From: Faecalibacterium gallinarum
GTDB lineage: Bacteria; Bacillota; Clostridia; Oscillospirales; Ruminococcaceae
Direction: 5' to 3'
NCBI RefSeq assembly: GCF_022180365.1
Contig: NZ_BQKV01000046.1
Coordinates: forward strand, 1-33,050
DNA: 33,050 bases
Each line of letters opens with the position of its first letter. Positions within the stretch are counted from its first letter, which is position 1. Position numbers and translations under genes: made by a program. Shown one piece after another: positions 1 through 9,620 of the stretch. Below the pieces are notes generated by a model. That model made no database searches, was not told where the DNA came from, and saw only the letters and a program-made list of their open reading frames with translations.

Positions 1-198
1 CGGGGAAACTGCTATGACAATGCTATGGCCGAGAATTTCTTTGGTATTCTGAAAACCGAATGCATTTACCGACAAAAGCTCAAAACGTTTCAGCAGGCCA
101 ACGACCTGATCGACGAATACATTCACTTCTATAACCACGAGCGGCTCCAGACAAAGACTGGCCTGGCTCCGCTCTCGCTTCGCCAGGCCAGTCTTTGA
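1..198 (+). CDS. IS3-family transposase, C-terminal fragment (5' end outside window)
   Basis: The open frame is read from base 1 to a TGA at 196-198 and gives 65 residues with no start in the window. It carries the end of the rve/DDE integrase core of IS3-family OrfB: the DNAMAENFFGILKTE stretch holds the last catalytic Glu (DNAxAE) followed by the usual F-x-LK-E, and a later YIxFYNxxR segment is also typical. The protein would catalyse cut-out, paste-in transposition of the element. A matching terminal inverted repeat lies 40 bp downstream, so the 3' end of the element looks intact. Whether the upstream part (OrfA, frameshift site, D and D residues) is intact cannot be seen. Family identification is firm; the subgroup (IS150- or IS3-like) is not resolved. 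Confidence 0.9.
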   Translation, partial: RGNCYDNAMAENFFGILKTECIYRQKLKTFQQANDLIDEYIHFYNHERLQTKTGLAPLSLRQASL

Positions 199-237
199 TT
201 CGTTTACTTCTACCCCTTGCAGGCCTCTTTTTTGTAC

Positions 238-262
238 TGTCCGCACAATATGGGGCGGTTCA
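238..262 (+). repeat. Right terminal inverted repeat (IRR) of the IS3-family element
   Basis: The 25-bp segment starts TGTCCGCACAAT and ends GGGGCGGTTCA. Read outside-in it begins TGAACCGCCCC and ends GGACA, which fits the IS3-family end pattern TGAACYG...GGACA. It lies 40 bp after the transposase stop. The element therefore probably ends at 262. The left end and the target duplication cannot be checked from this window. Confidence 0.7.
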
Positions 263-294
263 TTTTGGACACGTCCTTTTTCTTTATAGTGATA

Positions 295-1812
295 TCAGCA
301 CAGGGGCGAGAAAATCCGCAGCACCCCATCCAACAGCCAGTGGAAGAACCCGGTGGAGACATTCTCCCCCAGCCGCATGGTCCGGCACTGGGCCTGGGTG
401 GCCATGAAATCCTCTTTTACCTTTTGTACAATGGAAGCGTTGCAAAAGAGCGCATTGTTCTCGAAGTGGAGGAACAGGCTCCGGTAATCCAGATTTACGG
501 TGCCCACGGTACAGACCCGGTCGTCAATCACCGTGCCTTTGGCGTGGACAAAGCCTGGGGTGTACTCGTAGATTTTCACCCCGGCTTTCAAAAGCACCGG
601 GTAGAAGCTGTGGGACATCCGGAACACAATTTTCTTGTCCGGCATCCCCGGCATGATGATCCGCACATCCACCCCGCGGCGGGCCGCCCGGACAAAGGCT
701 TCCAGCAAGGAATCCCCCAGCATCAGATAGGGGGAACAGAACCAGGCATACCGCTCTGCCTGGGACAACAGTTCAATGTAGAGTTCATTGCTGGCGGCGG
801 TATTCCGCAGGGGCGAATCACCGTAAATCAACACCCAGCCGTCCGTCGGAACCGCCGCCGGCAGGGGCGGCAGCGGAGCCAGCAGCCCCGCCGGGATGGG
901 TTCGGTGGAAAAAGCGTCCCAGAACTCGGCAAACAGACGGACGTACCCTTCCACCGCCGGGCCCTCCACCCGCAGACCGAAGTCCTTCCAGATGCCATGC
1001 TTTTCCACTCGGTTGATGTACTCGTCCGCCAGGTTGATCCCGCCGCTGAAGGCCACACGCCCGTCGATGATGGTCATTTTGCGATGATCCCGGAAATTGA
1101 GGGTCCCTTTCACAAAGACCAGAGGGTTAAACGGCATCATCCGGACGCCCTTTTGCTGGAGGGCCCAGGCCTCTTTCACCGAGTAGGTGTTGATGCTGCC
1201 CAGGTCGTCGTACATCACCCGTACATCCACCCCCTGGGCCGCTTTACGGCAAAGGATTTCCGACACCGAATCCCAGAATACGCCCCGCTCGATGATAAAG
1301 TATTCCATAAAGATAAACCGCTCCGCCTTTTCCAGGGCAGCCAGCAGATCGGGGAAGAGATCGTCCCCCAGGGGGTAGAACTCCGCCCCCAGGTTGGGGC
1401 AGAGCGCAGCGCCGGTAATCCCCTCAATATAATTCAGGGTCTGGCCCAAACGGAGCCCCGCTTCGGGAGGCAGCGGACATTCCGGGGCGGGCGGCAGGGT
1501 CTGGGCCAGCTGAGCCCGGGCTTTTTCCAGTTTGACCCGGAGGGATTTGGTGGTCCGCTTGCTGCCGAACATGAGATAGAGCACCGCCCCCGGCACCGGG
1601 AAGGGCAGAATCACCAGCAGCCAGAGGATCTTATAGGTGTCCTCCCCCTGTTTGGTGATCAGGTAGAGGACAAAGAGCACCGCCAGCACAGACAGCCCCA
1701 GGTTGATCAGGGCTGCCCAGGGGGCCAGCCATTTAAACAGCACCGTCAGCCAGAGGATCTGGAGCAGTACCGCCGGGATGGCCGCCAGAATCCGCATCAG
1801 AATTTTTCGCAT
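295..1812 (-). CDS. cls: Cardiolipin synthase (phospholipase D superfamily)
   Basis: This 505-residue membrane enzyme condenses two phosphatidylglycerols, or exchanges phosphatidyl groups, to make cardiolipin. The N-terminus has hydrophobic segments (about residues 5-25, 30-52 and 60-82) forming the PLDc_N region. Two HKD phospholipase D motifs follow: H243-x-K245-x4-D250 (HRKMTIID) and H423-x-K425-x4-D430 (HAKGTVID). Both are complete, so the enzyme should be active. The length fits bacterial Cls (about 480-510). The start is the ATG at 1812, with an AAGGAGG ribosome site at 1821-1827; the open frame runs further upstream, but that part is Pro/Gly-rich and crosses the promoter. It is transcribed alone from a promoter at 1860-1888. 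The IS element ends 32 bp past its stop codon, so the coding region is undamaged. Confidence 0.93.
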   Translation of the reverse strand: MRKILMRILAAIPAVLLQILWLTVLFKWLAPWAALINLGLSVLAVLFVLYLITKQGEDTYKILWLLVILPFPVPGAVLYLMFGSKRTTKSLRVKLEKARAQLAQTLPPAPECPLPPEAGLRLGQTLNYIEGITGAALCPNLGAEFYPLGDDLFPDLLAALEKAERFIFMEYFIIERGVFWDSVSEILCRKAAQGVDVRVMYDDLGSINTYSVKEAWALQQKGVRMMPFNPLVFVKGTLNFRDHRKMTIIDGRVAFSGGINLADEYINRVEKHGIWKDFGLRVEGPAVEGYVRLFAEFWDAFSTEPIPAGLLAPLPPLPAAVPTDGWVLIYGDSPLRNTAASNELYIELLSQAERYAWFCSPYLMLGDSLLEAFVRAARRGVDVRIIMPGMPDKKIVFRMSHSFYPVLLKAGVKIYEYTPGFVHAKGTVIDDRVCTVGTVNLDYRSLFLHFENNALFCNASIVQKVKEDFMATQAQCRTMRLGENVSTGFFHWLLDGVLRIFSPLC

Positions 1813-1859
1813 TGTTTCCGCCTCCTTCGGTGTAGGGGCAGGGGCGCCCCGCTGCTGTA

Positions 1860-1888
1860 ATAATACCATGCCCGCCGCCCCCCGGCAA
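1860..1888 (-). promoter_or_regulatory. Predicted sigma-70 promoter of cls
   Basis: Read on the minus strand: -35 TTGCCG (1883-1888), 17-bp spacer, -10 TATTAT (1860-1865) with an extended TG-n in front. The cls ribosome site lies about 33 bp downstream. This is a prediction by eye; no start site is known. Confidence 0.5.
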
Positions 1889-1918
1889 GGCAAAACCCCT
1901 CCCCCGCCCCGGCAAATC

Positions 1919-1946
1919 AAAAAGAGCCCCGCCGAAGCGGGGCTCT
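1919..1946 (-). terminator. Intrinsic terminator of the PTS-glucuronidase operon
   Basis: A 10-bp GC-rich stem (1923-1932 with 1937-1946) closes a loop that reads UUCG on the minus strand, followed by a run of five T (1919-1923 on the plus strand as A). It sits 28 bp past the glucuronidase stop. The surrounding 35 nt (1918-1952) are repeated exactly at 6634-6668. Confidence 0.85.
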
Positions 1947-1973
1947 CGCTGTTTGTTTTTTCTGGCGGACGGG

Positions 1974-3788
1974 TTATTTCTCCTCCCCGGCCAGAGGCAG
2001 AGCCTCCCACCGGCGCTTGAAGGTGAAGGCCACATCCTTGGGCTGGCGCTGACGGGTGAAGATTCCCTTCTTGTTGCCGTTGACCCGCATGATCCCCTCG
2101 CTGGTCTGGAAGTCAGCGAAGTTCCACACCAGCTCTCCCTGGACGAAGTCATAGCTGTCAAAGACCTCGAAATTCATGGCCATATACTCGTCCTGATATT
2201 CCTGGCTCCACATGACGCTGGGCAGTTTGTGCTCGGTGGGCAGGGTATCGGTGCCGAACTCGGTAAAGACAAAGGGCACGTTCAGATTCTTTGCGGCCCA
2301 CTGGTCCATCTCGGCCCGGAACTTGGCCTCGGCCTCCTCCAGCTCGGCGCCGCTGATGTACCAGCCATAATAGCGGTTCAGGCAGATGAAGTCGCACAGC
2401 TGGTAGCAGCGGCACTTATTGGGGGCGCTGTTCTTTTCCAGGGCGCCGGTCATGGGGCGGTGCTGGGGATCCAGGGCCCGGGCCGCCTCAAACACGGCGG
2501 TGAAATACTTCTGGGCGTACTCGCTGGTGGTCTCCGGCTCGTTGAACAGGCTCCAGGCAAAGACGCTGGGGTGGTTCTTATCCCGGGCAATCATCTCCTC
2601 CACCTGGGCGATGTGGTTGGCCAGCAGGGCGGGAACGGTGGGCGTCTCGAAGAAATAGGTGTATTTGCCCATGCCTGCATCGGCAAAGTTGTGGGTGGAA
2701 CGCATCATACCCACGGCGGGCACCTCGTCGATGATGAGGAACCCCTCCTCGTCCGCCATCTGGTACCACTCCTCGGCGTAGGGGTAGTGGCTGGTGCGGA
2801 AACAATTGGCCCCGGTCCACTTCATGCACTCGAAGTCCCGCTTGGCCACCGCCCAGCTGAAGCCCCGGCCCAGAACGTCGAAGTCCTCGTGCTTGCCGAA
2901 GCCTCGCAGATAGACCGGCGCGCCGTTGATGAGGATTTTGGTCCCCCGGACCTCCACGGTGCGGATGCCCACCCGGGCGGTATACTCGTCGGCGGGGATT
3001 TCTCCATCGCCCAGGGTGATGGCCAGGGTGTAAAGATAGGCGTTCCGCACCTGCCACAGGCGGGCATCTGCCACCCGCAGGGTCCCCTCGGCCCCCTCGG
3101 CAGCGGCTACCTCCCGGCCCTCGGCATCCAGCAGACGGACCCGCACCGGCAGATCTCCGCCCCGCCGGACGGTGTAGTGTACCAGAGCGTCGGCCCCCTC
3201 CAGGGTGTAGTCCACGCTGTAATCCTCAATGGCCTGGGCCGGGCAGTTCACCAGCCAGACGCTCCGCTGGATGCCCGAATAATTGTAAAAATCGAAATAG
3301 GGTTTCGCCAGCTTGGTCCCATTGGGCAGAGTCTTGACGGCGCCGCAGGGCAGGCTGCTCTCGCTCAGCTCGTTGTTGGCCTGGACGCTCACCCGGTTCA
3401 CCCCGCCCCGGACCGCCGCCCCGGTCAGATCGGCCACCACCGGCAGGAACCCGCCCTCGTGGCGGGTAATCTCCACCCCGTTGCAGTAGACCACCGCCCG
3501 GTGGGTGATGCTGCCGAACCGCAGCAGCACCCGGCCCTGCCAGTCCGCCGGGACAAAAAACTCGGTCTCATACCAGAAGTCGCCGCAGTAGTCCCGCTCG
3601 GCCCGGGTGGTGAAGAAATCCGAAAAGCTGGCGGGCACCGGCATGGAAATGGGATCGGGCAGGCCCTTCTGCCAGCCCTGGGCCGCGCCGCAGCCGGTGG
3701 GGTCAAACTGGAACTTCCACAGACCGTCCAGGGTGCGGGCGGTGCGGCAGCGGTTGTTGACAGGGTACAAAAGCGAATGGTTCAGCAT
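1974..3788 (-). CDS. uidA: Beta-glucuronidase (glycoside hydrolase family 2)
   Basis: The 604-residue GH2 enzyme hydrolyses beta-D-glucuronides, releasing glucuronate and the aglycone. It matches E. coli UidA (603 residues) along its length: N-terminal sugar-binding jelly-roll domain, immunoglobulin-like domain, then a TIM barrel. Acid/base Glu417 lies in LFNEPET and nucleophile Glu510 in FTEFGTDT. The N572-K-K574 motif, which in known glucuronidases contacts the glucuronate carboxylate, separates it from beta-galactosidases and mannosidases. The segment between VG (359) and the IARDK motif is as long as the active-site loop of E. coli UidA, which suggests the Loop 1 subclass that acts on small glucuronides. 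No signal peptide is present, so it is cytoplasmic. The ATG at 3788 has AAGGAGG 8 nt upstream. It follows a PTS IIBC gene 89 bp away and is probably co-transcribed with it. Confidence 0.93.
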   Translation of the reverse strand: MLNHSLLYPVNNRCRTARTLDGLWKFQFDPTGCGAAQGWQKGLPDPISMPVPASFSDFFTTRAERDYCGDFWYETEFFVPADWQGRVLLRFGSITHRAVVYCNGVEITRHEGGFLPVVADLTGAAVRGGVNRVSVQANNELSESSLPCGAVKTLPNGTKLAKPYFDFYNYSGIQRSVWLVNCPAQAIEDYSVDYTLEGADALVHYTVRRGGDLPVRVRLLDAEGREVAAAEGAEGTLRVADARLWQVRNAYLYTLAITLGDGEIPADEYTARVGIRTVEVRGTKILINGAPVYLRGFGKHEDFDVLGRGFSWAVAKRDFECMKWTGANCFRTSHYPYAEEWYQMADEEGFLIIDEVPAVGMMRSTHNFADAGMGKYTYFFETPTVPALLANHIAQVEEMIARDKNHPSVFAWSLFNEPETTSEYAQKYFTAVFEAARALDPQHRPMTGALEKNSAPNKCRCYQLCDFICLNRYYGWYISGAELEEAEAKFRAEMDQWAAKNLNVPFVFTEFGTDTLPTEHKLPSVMWSQEYQDEYMAMNFEVFDSYDFVQGELVWNFADFQTSEGIMRVNGNKKGIFTRQRQPKDVAFTFKRRWEALPLAGEEK

Positions 3789-3836
3789 GGGGCAGCCTCC
3801 TTGTTGAAATACCGGGTGATTTTTCGGATACAAAGA

Positions 3837-3865
3837 CCCTGCGGGCACCCCAGGCGCCCGCAGGG
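3837..3865 (-). other. Intercistronic hairpin between PTS IIBC and uidA
   Basis: Perfect 10-bp inverted repeat CCCTGCGGGC (3837-3846) with GCCCGCAGGG (3856-3865) and a 9-nt loop. In the direction of transcription it is followed by TCTTTGTAT, which is too weak a T-run for a clear terminator. It may set the ratio of permease to glucuronidase mRNA by partial termination or by protecting an RNA end. Confidence 0.45.
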
Positions 3866-3877
3866 CAGAAAGTCGGA

Positions 3878-5332
<1,455 letters not shown>

Positions 5333-5342
5333 TTACAAGAAG

Positions 5343-5371
5343 AGGATACCATTTCCCCCAAAAAAGTGATA
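5343..5371 (-). promoter_or_regulatory. Weak, probably activator-dependent promoter of the PTS-uidA operon
   Basis: On the minus strand an extended -10 TGGTATCCT (hexamer 5343-5348) lies 17 bp from a poor -35 TATCAC (5366-5371). The nearer copy of a 14-bp direct repeat (5376-5389) begins 4 bp beyond the -35, where an AraC-type activator would contact RNA polymerase. Predicted by eye. Confidence 0.35.
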
Positions 5372-5375
5372 GAAT

Positions 5376-5432
5376 AAAACCACGCAAAATAGAAAATCCG
5401 GCGAGATCCCGCCAGTACAAAACCACGCAAAA
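5376..5432. repeat. Pair of 14-bp direct repeats, candidate AraC-type operator
   Basis: AAAACCACGCAAAA occurs exactly at 5376-5389 and again at 5419-5432. The copies are 43 bp apart start to start, close to four helical turns, so both face the same side of the DNA. A short inverted repeat (GGCGAGATCCCGCC, 5399-5412) lies between them. The first copy abuts the predicted -35 of the leftward PTS operon; the second ends next to the ribosome site of the rightward regulator. Repeats in phase are the usual binding pattern of dimeric AraC-family proteins, so activation of the operon and self-repression are both plausible. Confidence 0.55.
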
Positions 5433-5447
5433 CAGGAGGAATCCACT

Positions 5448-6626
5448 GTGAATTTGGAGGAAGGCTGCGCTCTGGCGCAGGAAATCACCCGGGTGCCCAT
5501 CACCCGGCTGGAAACCGCCCCCCAGCGGGCCGATTTTTGCAGCGCCCATCAGTTCCACCCGGCCCAGGATTATCTGCTGCCCCAAGCCCTGGAGCTGCTA
5601 TTGGCCGAGCTGGCCCCCGGCGAGATTCTCAGCACCCTGGACCTGTTCCGGGTGCGGTTTTTGTTCTGCAAAATTCAGGATGTGCCCCTGGCGGTGGGGC
5701 CCTTCTGCACCGAGTTTTTCTCCCAGAACGACTGCGAGATCCTGCTGCGGCGGGCGGGGCTGCCGGGCGTCCCGCCCCGGGAGCTGACGGCTTACCGGGG
5801 GCAGATTGTGGTCTGCTCCGAGGGCACTCCCCTCCACACCGCCCGCAGCCTGGCCCGGGCGGTAGGGGGCCCGCCTTTGAGCGAGCTGCGGTCCCGCCAA
5901 TGGGAGACACCCCCTGCCCAGCCCCGCGACCTCGAAACCCGCACCCTCTCCGGGGATCTGGTGCAGCGACGCTACCAGATCGAACAGGCCCTGATGGATG
6001 CCATCCAGGAGGGGGACGCTCCCCGGGCGGTGGAGCGCTGGCAGGAGCTGCACCATTCGGTGGCCTTTATAAAGCAGCTGGGCCAAACCATGGAAACCGC
6101 CCGGATTGCGGCGGCCATCACCCGGACGGCCATCCGGCTGGCGGCGGCCCAGGCCGGGCTGGACCCCCTGACCAACGACCAGATCTCGGGCCAAAGCTCC
6201 GCCCTGGTGCGGGCGGCCCGGACGGTGGAGGAGATCGACCGGGAGCACGAGCGGCTGATCCGGGAATACTGCCGGGCCATCCGCATCAAACGGGACAGCG
6301 GCTATTCCAGCCTGGTGCTCAGCGCCATCTACCAGCTGGAGCGCCACTGCGCCCAGCCCATCACGGTGGCGGGGCTGGCCCGGGAGCTGGAGGTCAGCCC
6401 CGGTTACCTGACCGCCCAGTTCAAAAAGGAAGTTGGGGTCCCTCCCCTTTCCTACCTCAACCGGGTGCGGATGCGTCAGGCGGCCCGCCAGCTGGCCCGC
6501 ACCAACGCCCCGGTCCAGGAGGTGGCTGCCTCGGTGGGCATCCTGGATGCCAATTATTTCGTCAAGCGGTTCAAAGCCGCTTTTGGTTACACCCCCACTG
6601 AGTTCCGCCGCCGCTACGGCATCTGA
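5448..6626 (+). CDS. AraC-family transcriptional regulator, divergent from the PTS-uidA operon
   Basis: The protein has 392 residues. The last ~100 residues form the AraC/XylS double helix-turn-helix domain: the first helix-turn-helix is in ITVAGLARELEVSPGYLTAQFKKEVG, shown here only by its core VAGLARELEVSPGYL, and the second ends in the typical YFVKRFKAAFGYTPTEFRR signature. The first ~270 residues are an unassigned sensing region without membrane segments, so the effector is likely cytoplasmic. The start is GTG at 5448 with AGGAGGA 7 nt upstream. It is transcribed away from the PTS IIBC-uidA operon across a 181-bp gap containing two in-phase direct repeats. This layout suggests it is the local activator of glucuronide use. 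The family is certain; the regulated target and ligand are inferred. Confidence 0.9.
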   Translation: MNLEEGCALAQEITRVPITRLETAPQRADFCSAHQFHPAQDYLLPQALELLLAELAPGEILSTLDLFRVRFLFCKIQDVPLAVGPFCTEFFSQNDCEILLRRAGLPGVPPRELTAYRGQIVVCSEGTPLHTARSLARAVGGPPLSELRSRQWETPPAQPRDLETRTLSGDLVQRRYQIEQALMDAIQEGDAPRAVERWQELHHSVAFIKQLGQTMETARIAAAITRTAIRLAAAQAGLDPLTNDQISGQSSALVRAARTVEEIDREHERLIREYCRAIRIKRDSGYSSLVLSAIYQLERHCAQPITVAGLARELEVSPGYLTAQFKKEVGVPPLSYLNRVRMRQAARQLARTNAPVQEVAASVGILDANYFVKRFKAAFGYTPTEFRRRYGI

Positions 6627-6634
6627 CGCAAAAC

Positions 6635-6662
6635 AAAAAGAGCCCCGCCGAAGCGGGGCTCT
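6635..6662 (-). terminator. Intrinsic terminator of the licT-PTS IIBCA operon
   Basis: A 10-bp stem (6639-6648 with 6653-6662) with a UUCG loop on the minus strand is followed by five T and then GTTTTG. It is the same sequence as the terminator at 1919-1946. On the plus strand only a weak T-rich tail follows, so it may also end the AraC-type gene, but less efficiently. Confidence 0.8.
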
Positions 6663-6703
6663 CGCTGTATTTTGCTGTATTTTCCCAAACAGGATGCGAA
6701 GGA

Positions 6704-8575
6704 TTAGACAATGGTCATCAGGCAGCTGCCGTGTTCCACGGTCTCGCCGGACTTCATCATCCCGACGGCACGGATGTACTCGTCGATGTTGGTCACCACC
6801 ACGGGGGTGACGGGGTTATAGCCCTTGGCCTTGATGGCGTCCAGATCGAACTCCACCAGCAGATCGCCGGCCTTGACCTCGGCGCCGTTGGCCACGCAGG
6901 CGGTGTAGTGCTCGCCCTTGAGCTGGACGGTCTCCAGGCCGATGTGGATCAGAAGCTCCACGCCCTGGGTGGTGCGGAACATGATGCCGTGCTTGGAGTC
7001 CGAGATGGAGACGACGGTGCCGTCGGCGGGGGCATAGACCTTGCCCTCGGTGGGGATGACGGCCATGCCGTCGCCCAGGACCTTCTCAGAGAAGGCGGCG
7101 TCGGGGACCTCGGTGATCTCCTGGACGGTGCCGGTGACAGGGCTCATGATCTGGATCTTCTCCACCAGGGGCTTCTTCTCCTCGGCGGGGGCAGCGGGAG
7201 CCTCCTCGGTTTCCTCGGGCTCATCCTCAAAGCCGAAGATGCAGGTCAGCACAAAGGAGCCTACCAGGGAAACAGCGATCATGATCAGGCCGTAGAGCAG
7301 GTTGGTCATGCCCTTCTCGCCGATGAAGGCGGGGATGGCCAGCAGGCTGTTCTGGGCGATGTAGAGGGAGACCTGGAGCAGGCCGCCCACGATGCCGCCG
7401 ATACCGGCAGCGATGGCAGCAGCCACCACGGGCCGCTTGAGCTTCAGGGTAACGCCGTACAGAGCGGGCTCGGTGATGCCCATCAGAGCGGAGACAGCAG
7501 AGGCGCTGGCCAGCTGCTTCATGTTCTGGTTCTTAGAGCGGAAGGCAACCGCCAGGGCAGCGCCGCCCTGGGCCACGTTGGAGCAGACCTGAGAGACAAA
7601 GATCAGGGCGTCGGAGCCGCCGGTGGCGATGGCGTTCAGACCCACGGGGGTCAGAGCGTGGTGCATACCGGTCATGACGATGAAGGGGAAGGCAGCGGAC
7701 AGGATGCCCACGATGATGAAGCCCAGCTTGGCGGAGAGGAACTCGATGGCAACTGCCAGGCCGTCGCCGATGATGCCGCCCAGGGGACCCACCACGATGA
7801 TGGCGATGGGAGCAGCGATCAGCATGCTCAGGGTCGGGTGGAGGATCAGCTTGACGATCCGCGGGGTGATGCGGTCCACAAACTTAACGATGTAGGACAG
7901 GATCCAGACCATCAGGATGACGGGGATGACCGAGTAGCAGTAGGTCATGGGGGTCACCGGGATGGAGAAGAAGTCGATGGGCTCGCCCGACTCCATCATG
8001 GCGGTGAAGTTGGGGTGCTGGAAGACGCCCGCAATAATCAGGGCCAGAGACTGGTTGACGTTAAAGACCTTGGCAGCGTTGGCCGCGATCAGGAAGGGCA
8101 TGAAGTAGAAGGCTGCATCGCCGATGAAGGAGATGACCTGGTAGGTGCTGGAAGTATCGCTGACCAGCTTGAAGGTGGTCAGCAGGGTCAGCACCACCTT
8201 GATCATACCGGCGGCAGTCAGAGCCGGGATCATGGGGGTCATGCAGCCGGTGATGGAGTCCACAATGGCGGAGCCCAGGCTCTTCTTCTCCCGGGGTGCA
8301 TTGGCGGCGCCGCCCTCGTCGGTGGGCAGGCCCTTCTTGGCCAGAGCGTCATACAGCTCGTTGACCTCGTTGCCGGCGATCACCTGGAACTGATCCTGGT
8401 ACCAGTTGACACCAGAGATCTCGGGCAGTTTTTTGATGTCTGCCTCGTTGACCAGCTTGCGGTTCTTGACGTAAAAGCGCAGCCGGGTCATGCAATGGAA
8501 CATCCGGGTCACATTGCTCTTACCGCCCAGCGCAATCATCAGCTTTTCAGCCGACTGGGTGTAATCCTTTTTCAT
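6704..8575 (-). CDS. PTS permease, beta-glucoside-type IIBCA
   Basis: The 623-residue complete EII has domain order B-C-A as in BglF/BglP. IIB: phosphocysteine Cys28 in MFHCMTRLRF. IIC: about residues 105-455, multi-spanning, with a MTGMHHALTPVGL segment and GITEPALYGV. An acidic Ala/Glu/Pro linker (about 460-480) precedes IIA, which has the phosphohistidine His544 in LLIHIGLETVQL and a second His529, spaced 15 residues as in IIA-Glc. It takes up and phosphorylates a sugar or beta-glucoside. The ATG at 8575 has AGGAGG upstream; an upstream in-frame extension lacks a ribosome site. It lies 114 bp downstream of licT and is probably controlled by it. No 6-phospho-beta-glucosidase lies beside it, so the substrate is open. 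Its IIA could also serve the IIA-less permease at 3878-5266. Confidence 0.93.
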   Translation of the reverse strand: MKKDYTQSAEKLMIALGGKSNVTRMFHCMTRLRFYVKNRKLVNEADIKKLPEISGVNWYQDQFQVIAGNEVNELYDALAKKGLPTDEGGAANAPREKKSLGSAIVDSITGCMTPMIPALTAAGMIKVVLTLLTTFKLVSDTSSTYQVISFIGDAAFYFMPFLIAANAAKVFNVNQSLALIIAGVFQHPNFTAMMESGEPIDFFSIPVTPMTYCYSVIPVILMVWILSYIVKFVDRITPRIVKLILHPTLSMLIAAPIAIIVVGPLGGIIGDGLAVAIEFLSAKLGFIIVGILSAAFPFIVMTGMHHALTPVGLNAIATGGSDALIFVSQVCSNVAQGGAALAVAFRSKNQNMKQLASASAVSALMGITEPALYGVTLKLKRPVVAAAIAAGIGGIVGGLLQVSLYIAQNSLLAIPAFIGEKGMTNLLYGLIMIAVSLVGSFVLTCIFGFEDEPEETEEAPAAPAEEKKPLVEKIQIMSPVTGTVQEITEVPDAAFSEKVLGDGMAVIPTEGKVYAPADGTVVSISDSKHGIMFRTTQGVELLIHIGLETVQLKGEHYTACVANGAEVKAGDLLVEFDLDAIKAKGYNPVTPVVVTNIDEYIRAVGMMKSGETVEHGSCLMTIV

Positions 8576-8621
8576 GGGATACTTCCTCCTCGAAAATTTA
8601 AACAGAGATACTCTATGCAAA

Positions 8622-8663
8622 GGGGCGCCGGGTCTGTCGGCCGTACAGGCCCAGCTGCGCCCC
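8622..8663 (-). other. Intercistronic hairpin between licT and PTS IIBCA
   Basis: Outer stem GGGGCGC (8622-8628) with GCGCCCC (8657-8663), and further pairing inside. The following sequence on the minus strand is TTTGCATAG, not a clear T-run. No antiterminator-type sequence overlaps it. It may lower or protect the distal message. Confidence 0.35.
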
Positions 8664-8689
8664 AGGGCAACAACAAAAATTTTTTCGGC

Positions 8690-9547
8690 TTACGCCTGGC
8701 TGTCCTTCCGGCGGGCGTGCTCGGCGTTGGTCTGGATGTGGATGGTCAGGTACATCATCTCTTCCTTGCTCATCTGGTAGCCGTACCGCTCCTCCATCAT
8801 CAGGAAAATCAGCTTAACGCAGCCATAGGCCTGGCGGTACTGCTGGCTCACCAGCTGGAACAGCCCGTCGTCCTCGTTGGCTTGGAGCTCCTTGTGGAGA
8901 TAGCGCTGGGCAAAGTATTTCAGATGGGTCAAAAACCGCTGGTAATACAGGCTGTTCTCGTCGAACCAGAGGTCCGAGTAGTAGTCCCGCACCGTCTTGA
9001 CGATGTCGCTGACGATGGCTGCAATCTTGTAGCTGTCGCCGCCGCCCTGGTTTTCCTCGGCGTTGACGAAGTGGAGGGCGATAAAGCCCGCTTCGTCCGG
9101 GGGCAGCTGCACCCCGAACGCCTTGGCCACCTCGGCCAGCATCTGCTCGCCCCAGGTATATTCCTTTTTGTACAGCCGCTGGATATCCAGCAGCAGCACA
9201 TTCTGGAGGGAGATGCCCTCCCGGTACCGCTTGAGAGTGCCCTGGAGGTGATCGCTCAGCGACAGATAGATGCTGCTGTTGAAGCTGACCCCCTCCCGGG
9301 CCTTGACCTCATCCACAAAATCCTGGACGAAGTTGAGATATTCGGCGGGAATGGAAAGCAGAAACTCCTGGATCTGCTGGAGATTCTGGCTGGCCTGGGG
9401 GTAAAAAATCTGTCCGATCCGGCTTTCGTCCACCGTATCGCCCCGATTGGCATGGAATCCAATGCCCAGTCCCTTGACGATGACCTCCCGCCCGGCATCG
9501 TCCTTGGCAAAAACCAGGTTATTATTCAGTATTTTGACTACCTTCAC
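8690..9547 (-). CDS. licT: LicT/BglG-family transcriptional antiterminator
   Basis: The 285-residue RNA-binding antiterminator stabilises a hairpin (RAT) in the nascent RNA and so prevents formation of an overlapping terminator. Residues 1-56 are the CAT RNA-binding domain (KILNNNLVFAKD start). Two PRD domains follow, with all four regulatory histidines at His100, His159, His208 and His270, nearly the same positions as in B. subtilis LicT. Phosphorylation by PTS proteins at these sites sets activity according to sugar supply. The start is GTG at 9545-9547 with GGAGG about 7 nt upstream. The leader of its own mRNA holds a RAT site and terminator (9621-9710), so it is autoregulated and controls the downstream PTS IIBCA. 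The size matches the family (about 280 residues). Confidence 0.93.
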   Translation of the reverse strand: MKVVKILNNNLVFAKDDAGREVIVKGLGIGFHANRGDTVDESRIGQIFYPQASQNLQQIQEFLLSIPAEYLNFVQDFVDEVKAREGVSFNSSIYLSLSDHLQGTLKRYREGISLQNVLLLDIQRLYKKEYTWGEQMLAEVAKAFGVQLPPDEAGFIALHFVNAEENQGGGDSYKIAAIVSDIVKTVRDYYSDLWFDENSLYYQRFLTHLKYFAQRYLHKELQANEDDGLFQLVSQQYRQAYGCVKLIFLMMEERYGYQMSKEEMMYLTIHIQTNAEHARRKDSQA

Positions 9548-9620
9548 TTCCGGTCCTCCCCACGCGGGAGGGGAACTATGCCGCAACTCCCCTCCGGTGC
9601 GCTCCATTCTAAAAGGCAAC

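Noticed and set aside
252-271. Alternative right end of the insertion sequence at 271 (GGGGCGGTTCATTTTGGACA)
   Set aside because: Read outside-in it would start TGTCCAAAATG, whereas IS3-family ends start TGAACYG; the repeat ending at 262 fits the family pattern better.
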